This document shows, piece after piece, positions 1-5,142 of a DNA stretch of 5,142 bases. This DNA comes from JBCCLJ01 sp039026915 (GTDB lineage Bacteria; Acidobacteriota; Thermoanaerobaculia; Multivoradales; Multivoraceae), in NCBI GenBank assembly GCA_039026915.1, contig JBCCLJ010000346.1, positions 1-5,142 of the forward strand. The letters are read 5' to 3'. The translations under genes were made by a program, and so were the position numbers. A model generated the notes under the pieces. It was not told the DNA's origin, made no database searches, and was given only the letters and a program-made list of their open reading frames with translations. Within the stretch, counting starts at the first letter, position 1. Each line of letters begins with the position of its first letter.

Positions 1-1268
1 GCCGCACTCTCGTACAGCTCGGGGCGGTCGAGCGCCTCGCCGAGGCGGCCGTCGAACTTCTTGTGCAGAAAGCCCGCGCAGCGGCTGGCGATGTTGACCA
101 CCTTGCCGACGAGGTCCGAGTTGATGCGCAGCACGAAGTCTTCGAGGTTCAAGTCGAGGTCGGACGTGTTCGGGCCGAGCTTGCCGGCGAGGTAGTAACG
201 CATCGGATCGGCCGGAAGGTGCTCGAGGTAGGTGTCGGCGGTGATGAAGGTGCCGCGCGACTTCGACATCTTGGTGCCGTCGACCGTCAGGAAGCCGTGC
301 ACGAAGACGGCGTTCGGCATACGGAAGCCCGCACCGTGCAACATCGCCGGCCAGAAGAGGCAGTGGAAGTACATGATGTCTTTGCCGATGAAGTGGTAAA
401 GCTCCGTCGGCGACTCTTCGTTTTCGGCGGGCGGGTACCAGAAGGCATCCCAATCGAGGTCGGTGCGTCGCGCCAGCTCCTTCGAGCTCGCCATGTAGCC
501 GATCGGCGCGTCGAGCCAGACGTAGAAGTACTTGCCGGGCGCACCGGGAATCTCGAAGCCGAAGTAGGGCGCGTCGCGGGAGATGTCCCAGTCGCGCAGG
601 CCTTCTTCGAACCACTCTTCGAGCTTGTTGACGACGTCGTCCTGGAGCCGCCCGTCCTTCACCCAGCTCTTGAGATCGCCTTCGAAATCGCCGAGCTTGA
701 GGAAGTAGTGCTCGGACTCCTTCTCGATCGGCGTGGCACCCGAGACGACGGAGTAGGGGTTCACCAGGTCCTGCGGCGTGTAGGTCGAGCCGCAGCTGTC
801 GCAGCTGTCGCCGTACTGGTCCTGCGCGCCGCACTTCGGGCAGGTGCCTTTGACGAACCGGTCCGGGAGGAACATCTCGCGCTCGGGGTCGAAGAACTGC
901 TTCACCGAACGCGTCGTGATGTGGCCCTTCTCCCGCAAGCGCTCGTAGATGAGTTCGGAGAGCTCCTGGTTCTCGTCGGAGTGCGTCGTGTAGAAGTTCG
1001 CCATGCCGATGCCGAACTGCCGATAGCTCGACTCGTGCTCGGCAGCCATGCGCTCGATCAGCTCCTCGGGAGTGACGCCCTCGCGCTCCGCGCGCAGCAT
1101 GACGGGGGTGCCGTGCGTGTCCTCGGCGCAGACGTAGTGCACCTCGTGGCCCTGCATGGCGAGCGCGCGCACCCAGACGTCGGTCTGTACGGCCTCGGTA
1201 ATGTGGCCGAGATGGAGGGGGCCGTTGGCGTACGGCAGTGCACTGGTGACGAGAATGCGGCGTTTCAT
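1..1268 (-). CDS. metG: Methionyl-tRNA synthetase (MetRS), 3'-truncated by the window edge
   Basis: This cytoplasmic class I aminoacyl-tRNA synthetase charges tRNA-Met with methionine using ATP. Reading the minus strand from ATG at 1268, 422 codons are open to the left edge with no stop. The start MKRRILVTSALPYANGPLHLGH carries the ALPY segment and the HIGH-type signature HLGH (residues 19-22). A zinc knuckle of the E. coli kind has Cys143, Cys146, Cys156 and Cys159 (CPKCGAQDQYGDSCDSCG). The FYVWLDAP strand has Trp251, which lines the methionine pocket in the family. The KMSKS loop is exact at 333-337, followed by RGTFI. The tail LNLEDFVLRINSDLVGKVVN enters the helical anticodon-binding domain. 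Spacing of all motifs matches E. coli MetRS (about 677 aa), so about 250 residues lie outside the window, and any C-terminal dimerisation domain cannot be judged. The ATG is preceded by GGAG six bases upstream. The gene is divergent from the amidohydrolase. Identification is very secure. Confidence 0.98.
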   Translation of the reverse strand, partial: MKRRILVTSALPYANGPLHLGHITEAVQTDVWVRALAMQGHEVHYVCAEDTHGTPVMLRAEREGVTPEELIERMAAEHESSYRQFGIGMANFYTTHSDENQELSELIYERLREKGHITTRSVKQFFDPEREMFLPDRFVKGTCPKCGAQDQYGDSCDSCGSTYTPQDLVNPYSVVSGATPIEKESEHYFLKLGDFEGDLKSWVKDGRLQDDVVNKLEEWFEEGLRDWDISRDAPYFGFEIPGAPGKYFYVWLDAPIGYMASSKELARRTDLDWDAFWYPPAENEESPTELYHFIGKDIMYFHCLFWPAMLHGAGFRMPNAVFVHGFLTVDGTKMSKSRGTFITADTYLEHLPADPMRYYLAGKLGPNTSDLDLNLEDFVLRINSDLVGKVVNIASRCAGFLHKKFDGRLGEALDRPELYESA

Positions 1269-1355
1269 TGAGGACTCCACGCGCGAGAAGCGCTGTGATG
1301 GGCGTCGAGATTGTGCCACGCAAAACGACCCGTGAGGCCGTGCTACGTTGCTTTC
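1269..1355. promoter_or_regulatory. Divergent intergenic region between metG and the amidohydrolase
   Basis: These 87 bases must serve two divergent genes. On the minus strand CACAAT (1315-1310) differs from the sigma-70 -10 consensus TATAAT at two positions and lies about 40 bases upstream of the metG ATG, but I see no good -35 at 16-18 bases from it. On the plus strand TGCTACGTT (1341-1349) resembles an extended -10 (TGn plus hexamer) and would start transcription near 1356, the proposed amidohydrolase GTG. Neither assignment has support beyond sequence likeness. I see no operator palindrome, T-box-like leader or other RNA element. Confidence 0.35.
1275..1278 (-). promoter_or_regulatory. 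Shine-Dalgarno site of metG
   Basis: On the minus strand the bases just before the metG ATG read GTGGAGTCCTCA. The GGAG core lies six bases from the start codon, a normal spacing. It supports the ATG at 1268 as the true start, in line with the MetRS N-terminus beginning just before the ALPY strand. Confidence 0.6.
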
Positions 1356-3134
1356 GTGACTTCGCAGGACGGGCAGGCACGACAGCTTCGGGAGCCTCCG
1401 TGGGTAGCGCTCGGAGGCGCTCGTCGCTCGAGCCGCGTCGTGGCTCTGTTCCTGGCGGCTCTGGCTCTCGCGCCGTCCTGCGCTCGTGAAGACGCGCCAA
1501 GCCCCGCGGCGCGCAATACCGTGGTGCTCAACGCCGAGATCTACACTCTTGCCGACGCGCGGCCGTGGGCCGAGGCGCTCGCCTTTTCGGCGGACGGAGT
1601 CCTGCTCGCGGTCGGCTCGGAGGCCGAAGTGCGCGCTGCGGCGGGGCCCGGTTCGCTTCCGATCGACGCTGGAGGCCGATTCCTCCTTCCGGGATTTCAA
1701 GACACCCACGTGCACATCCCCGAGGCGGGGCTCAACGCGTCGCTCTGCTACCTCCGCCCGCGTCGTTCTCTCCGCGAGTACTCGCGTCGCCTGGCGCAGT
1801 GCGCTGCGGAGCAGCCGGAGGAAGAGTGGGTGCGTGCGGCCGGAGCGAGCCTCTACGACCTGCGCGATTCCGTCGAGTCACCGCTCGAGGCACTGGATCG
1901 GGCGGTCCCCGACCGTCCGGCTCTCGTCATCGACGATCTGGGGCACGCGGTGTGGACGAACTCGTCCGGCCTCGCTGCCGCCGGCATCCGTCACGACGAT
2001 CCCGATCCTCAAGGTGGCGTCTTGCATCGACACGTTCCCAGCGGGAAGCTCTCCGGGCTGCTTCTCGAAGACGCACAGCAGCTCGTCCGTAACGCCGCCG
2101 CTGCCCCGGATGAAGAGGTCTATCGCGGGCTGCTCCGGGCGCTCGCTCGACTCGCCCGTCACGGCATCACTTCGGTCAGTGACGCAGGGGGCTTCTGGGC
2201 TCAGCGTCATCCCGAGGCTTGGAAGAAGGCGCTCGCCGAGGGCACCCTGACGGTGCGAGCGGCCAACGCGCTCTACCTTTACCCAGCGCTGGATGCACCG
2301 ACGCAGCTCGCCGAGCTCGAGCAGCGTTTCGACGACCGCTCGGACTGGTTGCGGTTCGACACGATCAAGATCTATGTCGACGGCATTCTCGATCTCGGAA
2401 CGGCCGCGCTCCTCGAGCCCTACACGGTGCCGCCCGACGAGCGGTTCCCCAACGGCTTCCGGTACTTCGAGCACGAGCAGCTGAAGGCCTACGTCAGCGC
2501 CCTCCATGCGTTGGGCTATCGGATGAACTTCCACGTCGTCGGAGATGCGGCAGTGCGTCAGGCGCTCGACGCGCTCGAGGCCATTGCCACCGACGCCAGA
2601 GGGATCGCGGAGCGGCGGCACCGGCTGACGCACCTTTACCTCGTCGATCCCGCAGACCGGAGGCGTTTCGCCGAGCTCGGAGTTCTGGCGGACCTTCAGC
2701 ACGGTCCGATCGCCATCGACCCTCGCTACCACGAGGATCTGCGGGAGATCCTCGGCCCGCGCGCGTCGGAGCTCTTGCCGACGGGAGCGCTGATGGCCTC
2801 CGGAGCGGAGGTCGTACTGTCGAGCGACTGGGACGCGGATCCACTGTCGCCCTTCGGCAGCATCCAGCGTTCGGTGTTGCGCTCCTCGAACGCCGTTCCC
2901 TCGGTTGCCAGCGCGATCGAAGCGGTGACGCTCGGAGCGGCTCGGGCTCTCGGCCACGACGATCGCACGGGGAGCTTGGAGCCGGGAAAGCTCGCGGACT
3001 TCGTCGTCCTCGATCAGAACCTCCTCGAGATCGACGTCGAGACGATTCGAGACACCAAGGTGCTGGCGACCTTCGTCGGCGGGCGCGCTGTCTACGTCGC
3101 CGACGCCCTCGCCTCCCAGATCGCGCTCGAATGA
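1356..3134 (+). CDS. YtcJ-like metal-dependent amidohydrolase (Amidohydro_3 family), probable lipoprotein
   Basis: This is a predicted hydrolase of amide-type C-N bonds in the amidohydrolase superfamily; the substrate is unknown. From GTG 1356 it has 592 residues. An Arg-containing stretch (RRSSR) is followed by a hydrophobic run, VVALFLAALALAPSC, ending at Cys42, which suggests a lipid-anchored exported protein. The small N-terminal beta domain follows. The metal-binding motif DTHVH is at 116-120. Next come KIYVDG (Lys338, the position of the family's probable metal-bridging lysine), FHVVGD (His393), THLYLV (His426) and SSDWD (Asp491, catalytic or metal aspartate). The C-terminal GSLEPGKLADFVVLD segment returns to the beta domain. 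All expected ligands are present, and the length is only slightly above the usual 520-570 aa because of the leader. An in-frame TTG at 1311 or GTG at 1332 would lengthen it by 15 or 8 residues. I prefer GTG 1356 because the extra residues look non-functional, but no strong Shine-Dalgarno site decides. Family is secure; exact start and lipidation are not. Confidence 0.9.
   Translation: MTSQDGQARQLREPPWVALGGARRSSRVVALFLAALALAPSCAREDAPSPAARNTVVLNAEIYTLADARPWAEALAFSADGVLLAVGSEAEVRAAAGPGSLPIDAGGRFLLPGFQDTHVHIPEAGLNASLCYLRPRRSLREYSRRLAQCAAEQPEEEWVRAAGASLYDLRDSVESPLEALDRAVPDRPALVIDDLGHAVWTNSSGLAAAGIRHDDPDPQGGVLHRHVPSGKLSGLLLEDAQQLVRNAAAAPDEEVYRGLLRALARLARHGITSVSDAGGFWAQRHPEAWKKALAEGTLTVRAANALYLYPALDAPTQLAELEQRFDDRSDWLRFDTIKIYVDGILDLGTAALLEPYTVPPDERFPNGFRYFEHEQLKAYVSALHALGYRMNFHVVGDAAVRQALDALEAIATDARGIAERRHRLTHLYLVDPADRRRFAELGVLADLQHGPIAIDPRYHEDLREILGPRASELLPTGALMASGAEVVLSSDWDADPLSPFGSIQRSVLRSSNAVPSVASAIEAVTLGAARALGHDDRTGSLEPGKLADFVVLDQNLLEIDVETIRDTKVLATFVGGRAVYVADALASQIALE
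1482..1484 (+). other. Putative lipobox cysteine of the amidohydrolase
   Basis: The codon TGC encodes Cys42 (counting from GTG 1356) directly after a run of about 14 hydrophobic or small residues in the order VVALFLAALALAPS. The residues after it (AREDAPSPAA) are polar and linker-like before the enzyme domain begins near NTVVLNAEIYTL. This is the layout of a signal peptidase II site. The residues before Cys are A-P-S rather than the canonical L-[AS]-[GA], so the lipobox is imperfect. A plain Sec signal peptide or an uncleaved membrane anchor remains possible. Confidence 0.5.
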
Positions 3135-3260
3135 GCCTCGAGCACGACGGAGAGTTCGTACTCCGCGGTGCCGCTCGGGCCGTCTTCTTTCGACCCATCC
3201 TTTCCTCGGACGGTCACGGGCAATGGCGTAGCATGAGCGCACACCTCCAGGAGCCTACGG
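3135..3260 (+). promoter_or_regulatory. Intergenic gap with a promoter-like element before the LLM oxidoreductase
   Basis: These 126 bases lie between the amidohydrolase stop and the oxidoreductase ATG. TAGCAT at 3229-3234 resembles a -10 hexamer and would place a transcript start near 3241, leaving a leader of about 20 bases that contains the Shine-Dalgarno site. No convincing -35 sits 16-18 bases upstream. A short inverted repeat CGGAG/CTCCG (3148-3152 and 3161-3165, eight-base loop) follows the amidohydrolase stop, but it has no immediate U-tract, only CTTCTTTC about 20 bases on, so I do not call a terminator. The gap suggests the downstream pair can be transcribed on its own. Confidence 0.3.
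3249..3253 (+). promoter_or_regulatory. Shine-Dalgarno site of the LLM oxidoreductase
   Basis: AGGAG is followed by seven bases (CCTACGG) and then ATG at 3261. Both motif and spacing are near ideal, which fixes the start of the oxidoreductase. It is the clearest ribosome binding site in the window. Confidence 0.75.
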
Positions 3261-4100
3261 ATGCACTACGGAATCAACATCTTTCCGACGGCGTACTCGG
3301 TGCGCATGACCGAACTGGGACCGGACGCCGAGGAGCGTGGCTTCGAGTCCCTGTGGGTCGCCGAGCACTCCCACATCCCGGCGTCGCGCAAGACGCCGTT
3401 CCCCGGCGGCGGCGACCTGCCGCAGATGTACTACGACACGTACGACCCTTTCGTCGCGCTGACCGCCGCTGCGGCCGTGACGAAGACGATCAAGTTGGCG
3501 ACCGGCATCTGCCTGGTCATTCAGCGCGATCCGATCCACACCGCCAAGCAGGTCGCTTCGCTCGATCAGGTCTCGGACGGCCGCTTTCTCTTCGGCATTG
3601 GCGCCGGTTGGAACATCGAGGAGATGAACGACCACGGCACACCGGGCGAAGGACGCTTCAAGCTGATGCGCGAGCGCATCGAGGCGATGAAGGAGATGTG
3701 GACGAAGGAGCAGGCGGAGTATCACGGTGACCGCGTCGACCTGCCGCCGATGTTCATGAACCCGAAGCCGGTCCAGAAGCCCTATCCCCCGATTCACGTC
3801 GGCGGCGGCTTTCCGGGCGGGGCGCGACGCGCCATCCGCTACTGCGACGGCTGGATTCCGATCGGTGGCCGCGGCGAGCTCGCCGACGACATCGCCGAGT
3901 TCCGCAAGATGGCGGAGGAAGAAGGACGCCACGATCTCGAGGTCTCCGTCTACGGCGTGCTCGGAAAGGAAGACCTCGTCAAGGGGCACCTCGACAGTGG
4001 TGTCGACCGCGTCGTTTTCCATCTCCAGCCGGACTCCCGGGAAGATCTGCTGCCGTACCTCGACCGCCTCGCCGAGATCAAGGAGCGGGTCGGATCGTGA
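3261..4100 (+). CDS. LLM-class (luciferase-like) oxidoreductase, probably F420-dependent
   Basis: This 279-residue protein belongs to the bacterial luciferase-like superfamily of TIM-barrel enzymes, which use F420 or FMN. It most resembles the short 'probable F420-dependent oxidoreductase' subfamily (Rv2161c/TIGR03619 type). Visible family landmarks are the first strand MHYGINIFPT, then ERGFESLWVAEH (25-36), and ATGICLVIQRDPIHTAKQVASLD (80-102), the typical strand-helix with the conserved K-Q-x-A-S-L-D. DGRFLFGIGAGWNIEE follows at 106-121, then MNPKPVQKPYPPIHVGG (166-182) and ARRAIRYCDGWIP (188-200). Length is normal for the subfamily and no signal peptide is seen, so it should be cytoplasmic. 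The gene has a strong Shine-Dalgarno site, and its TGA overlaps the GTG of the next gene, so the two are probably co-translated. The physiological substrate is unknown. F420 use is inferred from the family, since no F420 biosynthesis gene is in view; FMN use is the alternative. Confidence 0.92.
   Translation: MHYGINIFPTAYSVRMTELGPDAEERGFESLWVAEHSHIPASRKTPFPGGGDLPQMYYDTYDPFVALTAAAAVTKTIKLATGICLVIQRDPIHTAKQVASLDQVSDGRFLFGIGAGWNIEEMNDHGTPGEGRFKLMRERIEAMKEMWTKEQAEYHGDRVDLPPMFMNPKPVQKPYPPIHVGGGFPGGARRAIRYCDGWIPIGGRGELADDIAEFRKMAEEEGRHDLEVSVYGVLGKEDLVKGHLDSGVDRVVFHLQPDSREDLLPYLDRLAEIKERVGS
4080..4085 (+). promoter_or_regulatory. Possible Shine-Dalgarno site of the epoxide hydrolase, inside the upstream gene
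   Basis: AAGGAG lies within the last codons of the oxidoreductase, eleven bases before GTG 4097. The spacing is longer than ideal but acceptable. Together with the four-base GTGA overlap it favours translation of the hydrolase from 4097, which keeps the complete twin-arginine signal. The in-frame ATG at 4169 has no such site. Confidence 0.45.
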
Positions 4101-4186
4101 GCCGGGCCGGAAGACTGAGCCGTCGGGAGCTCATCGCAGCCGCGGCGAGTCTCCCTGTGCTGAGCTCCATGAGGCCCGCGCTTGCT
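4097..4186 (+). other. Twin-arginine signal peptide of the epoxide hydrolase
   Basis: The first 30 residues hold a polar n-region with LSRREL, a weakly hydrophobic h-region (IAAAASLPVLSS) and a c-region ending ALA before APTFPEP. This matches Tat signals, with Leu in place of the usual Phe after the RR-x position, as is common. One Arg (Arg26) sits near the c-region, a mild Sec-avoidance feature. Cleavage after Ala30 is the likeliest by the AxA rule. Confidence 0.75.
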
Positions 4187-5142
4187 GCGCCGACGTTCCC
4201 CGAGCCGCTCTTCGTGCGTGCCAACGGCCTGCGCATGGCCGTCTACGAGCAGGGCAAGGGCGTGCCGGTCGTCTTTTCGCACGGCTTCCCCGAACTGGCC
4301 TATTCCTGGCGGCACCAGCTGCCGGCGCTGGCTGATGCCGGCTTTCGCGCCCTCGCTCCCGATCAGCGAGGCTACGGACTCACCGATCGGCCCGAGGCCG
4401 TCGACGCCTACGGCATCCGCGACCTCTGTGGCGACCTCATCGGCTTGCTCGACGCATTGGAGATCGACAAGGCGATCTTCTGCGGTCACGACTGGGGAGG
4501 CGGGATCGTTTGGAACCTGGGCGTGCTTCACCCCGAGCGCGTTTTCGGCGTGATCGGCGTCAATACGCCGATGTCGCCCAGGCCGCCCATTCCCCCGACG
4601 CAGCTGCTGCGCCGGCTGCTGGGCGAAGACAACTACATCGTCGCCTTCCAGGACGTGGGTGTCGCCGAAAAGGTGCTGGGCAAGGACACGCGCAAGACCT
4701 TCCAGCTGCTGCTGCGGCGCGGAGCGCAGGACGCCGAGAGCTTCGCCAAACTCCCCGCCGATGCGCCCGAGCGCAAGTTCCAGCTCCTCGAGATGCTCGA
4801 GTCTCCGATGCCGGCGGAGCTGCCGGGCGAGCCGCTGCTGACGGATGAGGAGCTCGAATTCTTCGTCGACACTTTCGAGCGCACCGGCTTCGCTGGTGGC
4901 GTCAACTGGTACCGCAACATCGACCGCAACTGGCAGGACACGGCCGACGTCGAGCTACACATCGACCAGCCGTGCCTGTATGTCGGCGCCGAGGACGACG
5001 TCGTCCTGCCGCCGTCTTCGGCGAACGGCATGGAGGCGATGGTGCCGAACCTCGAGAAGGTGACGATCCCCGGCTGCGGTCACTGGACGCAGCAGGAGAA
5101 ACCCGCCGAGCTCAACGAGATCTTGGTGAACTGGCTGCAGAA
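4097..5142 (+). CDS. Tat-exported epoxide hydrolase (alpha/beta hydrolase fold), truncated at the right edge
   Basis: It probably hydrolyses epoxides to vicinal diols. From GTG 4097 there are 348 whole codons and no stop. The N-terminus MSRAGRLSRRELIAAAASL carries a twin-arginine motif (SRREL, Arg9-Arg10), a hydrophobic stretch and PALAAP, an AxA-type cleavage site near residue 30, so a folded export to the periplasm is predicted. The mature part has the oxyanion motif HGFPE (62-66), GYG, and the nucleophile elbow GHDWGG with Asp132. The cap tyrosines are Tyr180 (in NYIVAFQD) and Tyr272 (in GGVNWYRN). The acid is Asp301 (in AEDDVVLPP) and the base His329 (in GCGHWTQQEKP). These are the full catalytic set of soluble epoxide hydrolases, and the spacing and motifs closely resemble the C-terminal domain of mammalian sEH. 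The Asp nucleophile plus both cap tyrosines argues against an esterase. A haloalkane dehalogenase is less likely for the same reason. Only a few C-terminal residues should be missing. It overlaps the oxidoreductase stop by four bases. Confidence 0.93.
   Translation, partial: MSRAGRLSRRELIAAAASLPVLSSMRPALAAPTFPEPLFVRANGLRMAVYEQGKGVPVVFSHGFPELAYSWRHQLPALADAGFRALAPDQRGYGLTDRPEAVDAYGIRDLCGDLIGLLDALEIDKAIFCGHDWGGGIVWNLGVLHPERVFGVIGVNTPMSPRPPIPPTQLLRRLLGEDNYIVAFQDVGVAEKVLGKDTRKTFQLLLRRGAQDAESFAKLPADAPERKFQLLEMLESPMPAELPGEPLLTDEELEFFVDTFERTGFAGGVNWYRNIDRNWQDTADVELHIDQPCLYVGAEDDVVLPPSSANGMEAMVPNLEKVTIPGCGHWTQQEKPAELNEILVNWLQ

Noticed and set aside
63..1271. Plus-strand open frame of about 400 codons opposite metG
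   Set aside because: It is exactly antisense to a gene with every MetRS motif. Its translation is rich in Val, Glu, Arg, Ala and Leu with no recognisable domain, as expected of the complementary frame of GC-rich coding DNA.
1269..1355. T-box or other riboswitch leader ahead of metG
   Set aside because: The divergent region is only 87 bases, far too short for a T-box leader, and shows no terminator/antiterminator arrangement.
3148..3192. Short inverted repeat CGGAG/CTCCG after the amidohydrolase, considered as a terminator
   Set aside because: The stem is only five base pairs with an eight-base loop and no immediate U-tract. The pyrimidine run lies about 20 bases further on. It is too weak to call in GC-rich DNA.
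1878..3242. Minus-strand open frame of about 450 codons opposite the amidohydrolase
   Set aside because: The plus strand here encodes a complete Amidohydro_3 enzyme with all metal ligands. The antisense product is Arg/Glu/Val-rich and without motifs, and a shadow is the simplest reading.
2219..3730. Plus-strand open frame of about 500 codons spanning the amidohydrolase, the gap and the oxidoreductase
   Set aside because: It lies out of frame across two well-supported genes and an intergenic gap, has Arg/Ala/Gly-rich low-complexity composition, and shows no motif. The ATG at 3131 overlapping the amidohydrolase stop belongs to this frame and has no support of its own.
3255..4022. Minus-strand open frame of 255 codons opposite the oxidoreductase
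   Set aside because: It mirrors the LLM gene, whose plus-strand frame has the conserved family segments and a strong ribosome site. The antisense frame has neither.
1..5142. Mobile element, CRISPR, defence or biosynthetic cluster signatures
   Set aside because: I saw no transposase, integrase, phage gene, direct-repeat array, tRNA-linked attachment site, toxin-antitoxin pair or modular synthase. All coding space is taken by one housekeeping gene and three recognisable enzymes.
4097..5142. Haloalkane dehalogenase or plain esterase reading of the alpha/beta hydrolase
   Set aside because: The nucleophile is Asp, not Ser, and both cap tyrosines typical of epoxide hydrolases (Tyr180, Tyr272) are present, as is the NWYRN motif. 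Dehalogenases lack this tyrosine pair.

Overview
The window is GC-rich (roughly two thirds G+C by eye) and densely coded. It holds four protein genes: a 3'-truncated methionyl-tRNA synthetase gene on the minus strand, then three plus-strand genes for a lipoprotein-type metal amidohydrolase, an F420-type luciferase-like oxidoreductase, and a Tat-exported epoxide hydrolase that runs off the right edge. Several things suggest a Gram-negative or diderm bacterium with a high-GC genome: a lipobox-bearing exported enzyme, a twin-arginine signal, a MetRS with the E. coli-type four-cysteine zinc knuckle, and GTG starts. The LLM-family protein further suggests a lineage that may make coenzyme F420, such as some Myxococcota, Binatota-like or other environmental groups. 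This placement is a weak inference, because no lineage marker beyond metG is present.

Layout: 1-1268 (minus) is metG without its 3' end. Positions 1269-1355 form a short divergent intergenic region that must hold the start signals of metG and the amidohydrolase. 1356-3134 (plus) is a YtcJ-like Amidohydro_3 enzyme with an N-terminal hydrophobic segment ending in Cys. Positions 3135-3260 form a 126-nt gap with a promoter-like hexamer and a clear Shine-Dalgarno sequence. 3261-4100 (plus) is the LLM-class oxidoreductase. 4097 to the right edge (plus) is the epoxide hydrolase, which overlaps the oxidoreductase gene by four bases (GTGA).

How the genes relate: metG is housekeeping and unrelated to the rest. 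The oxidoreductase and the epoxide hydrolase look translationally coupled and are probably one operon. The amidohydrolase precedes them on the same strand but has its own 126-nt gap. All three are enzymes of small-molecule breakdown or modification, two of them predicted to act outside the cytoplasm, so a catabolic or detoxifying neighbourhood is plausible. No substrate can be named. I found no RNA gene, mobile element, CRISPR array, long repeat or defence-like module, and no sign of a new multi-gene system. The most interesting points are the predicted periplasmic location of a complete, mammalian-sEH-like epoxide hydrolase and its coupling to a cytosolic flavin/F420 enzyme.
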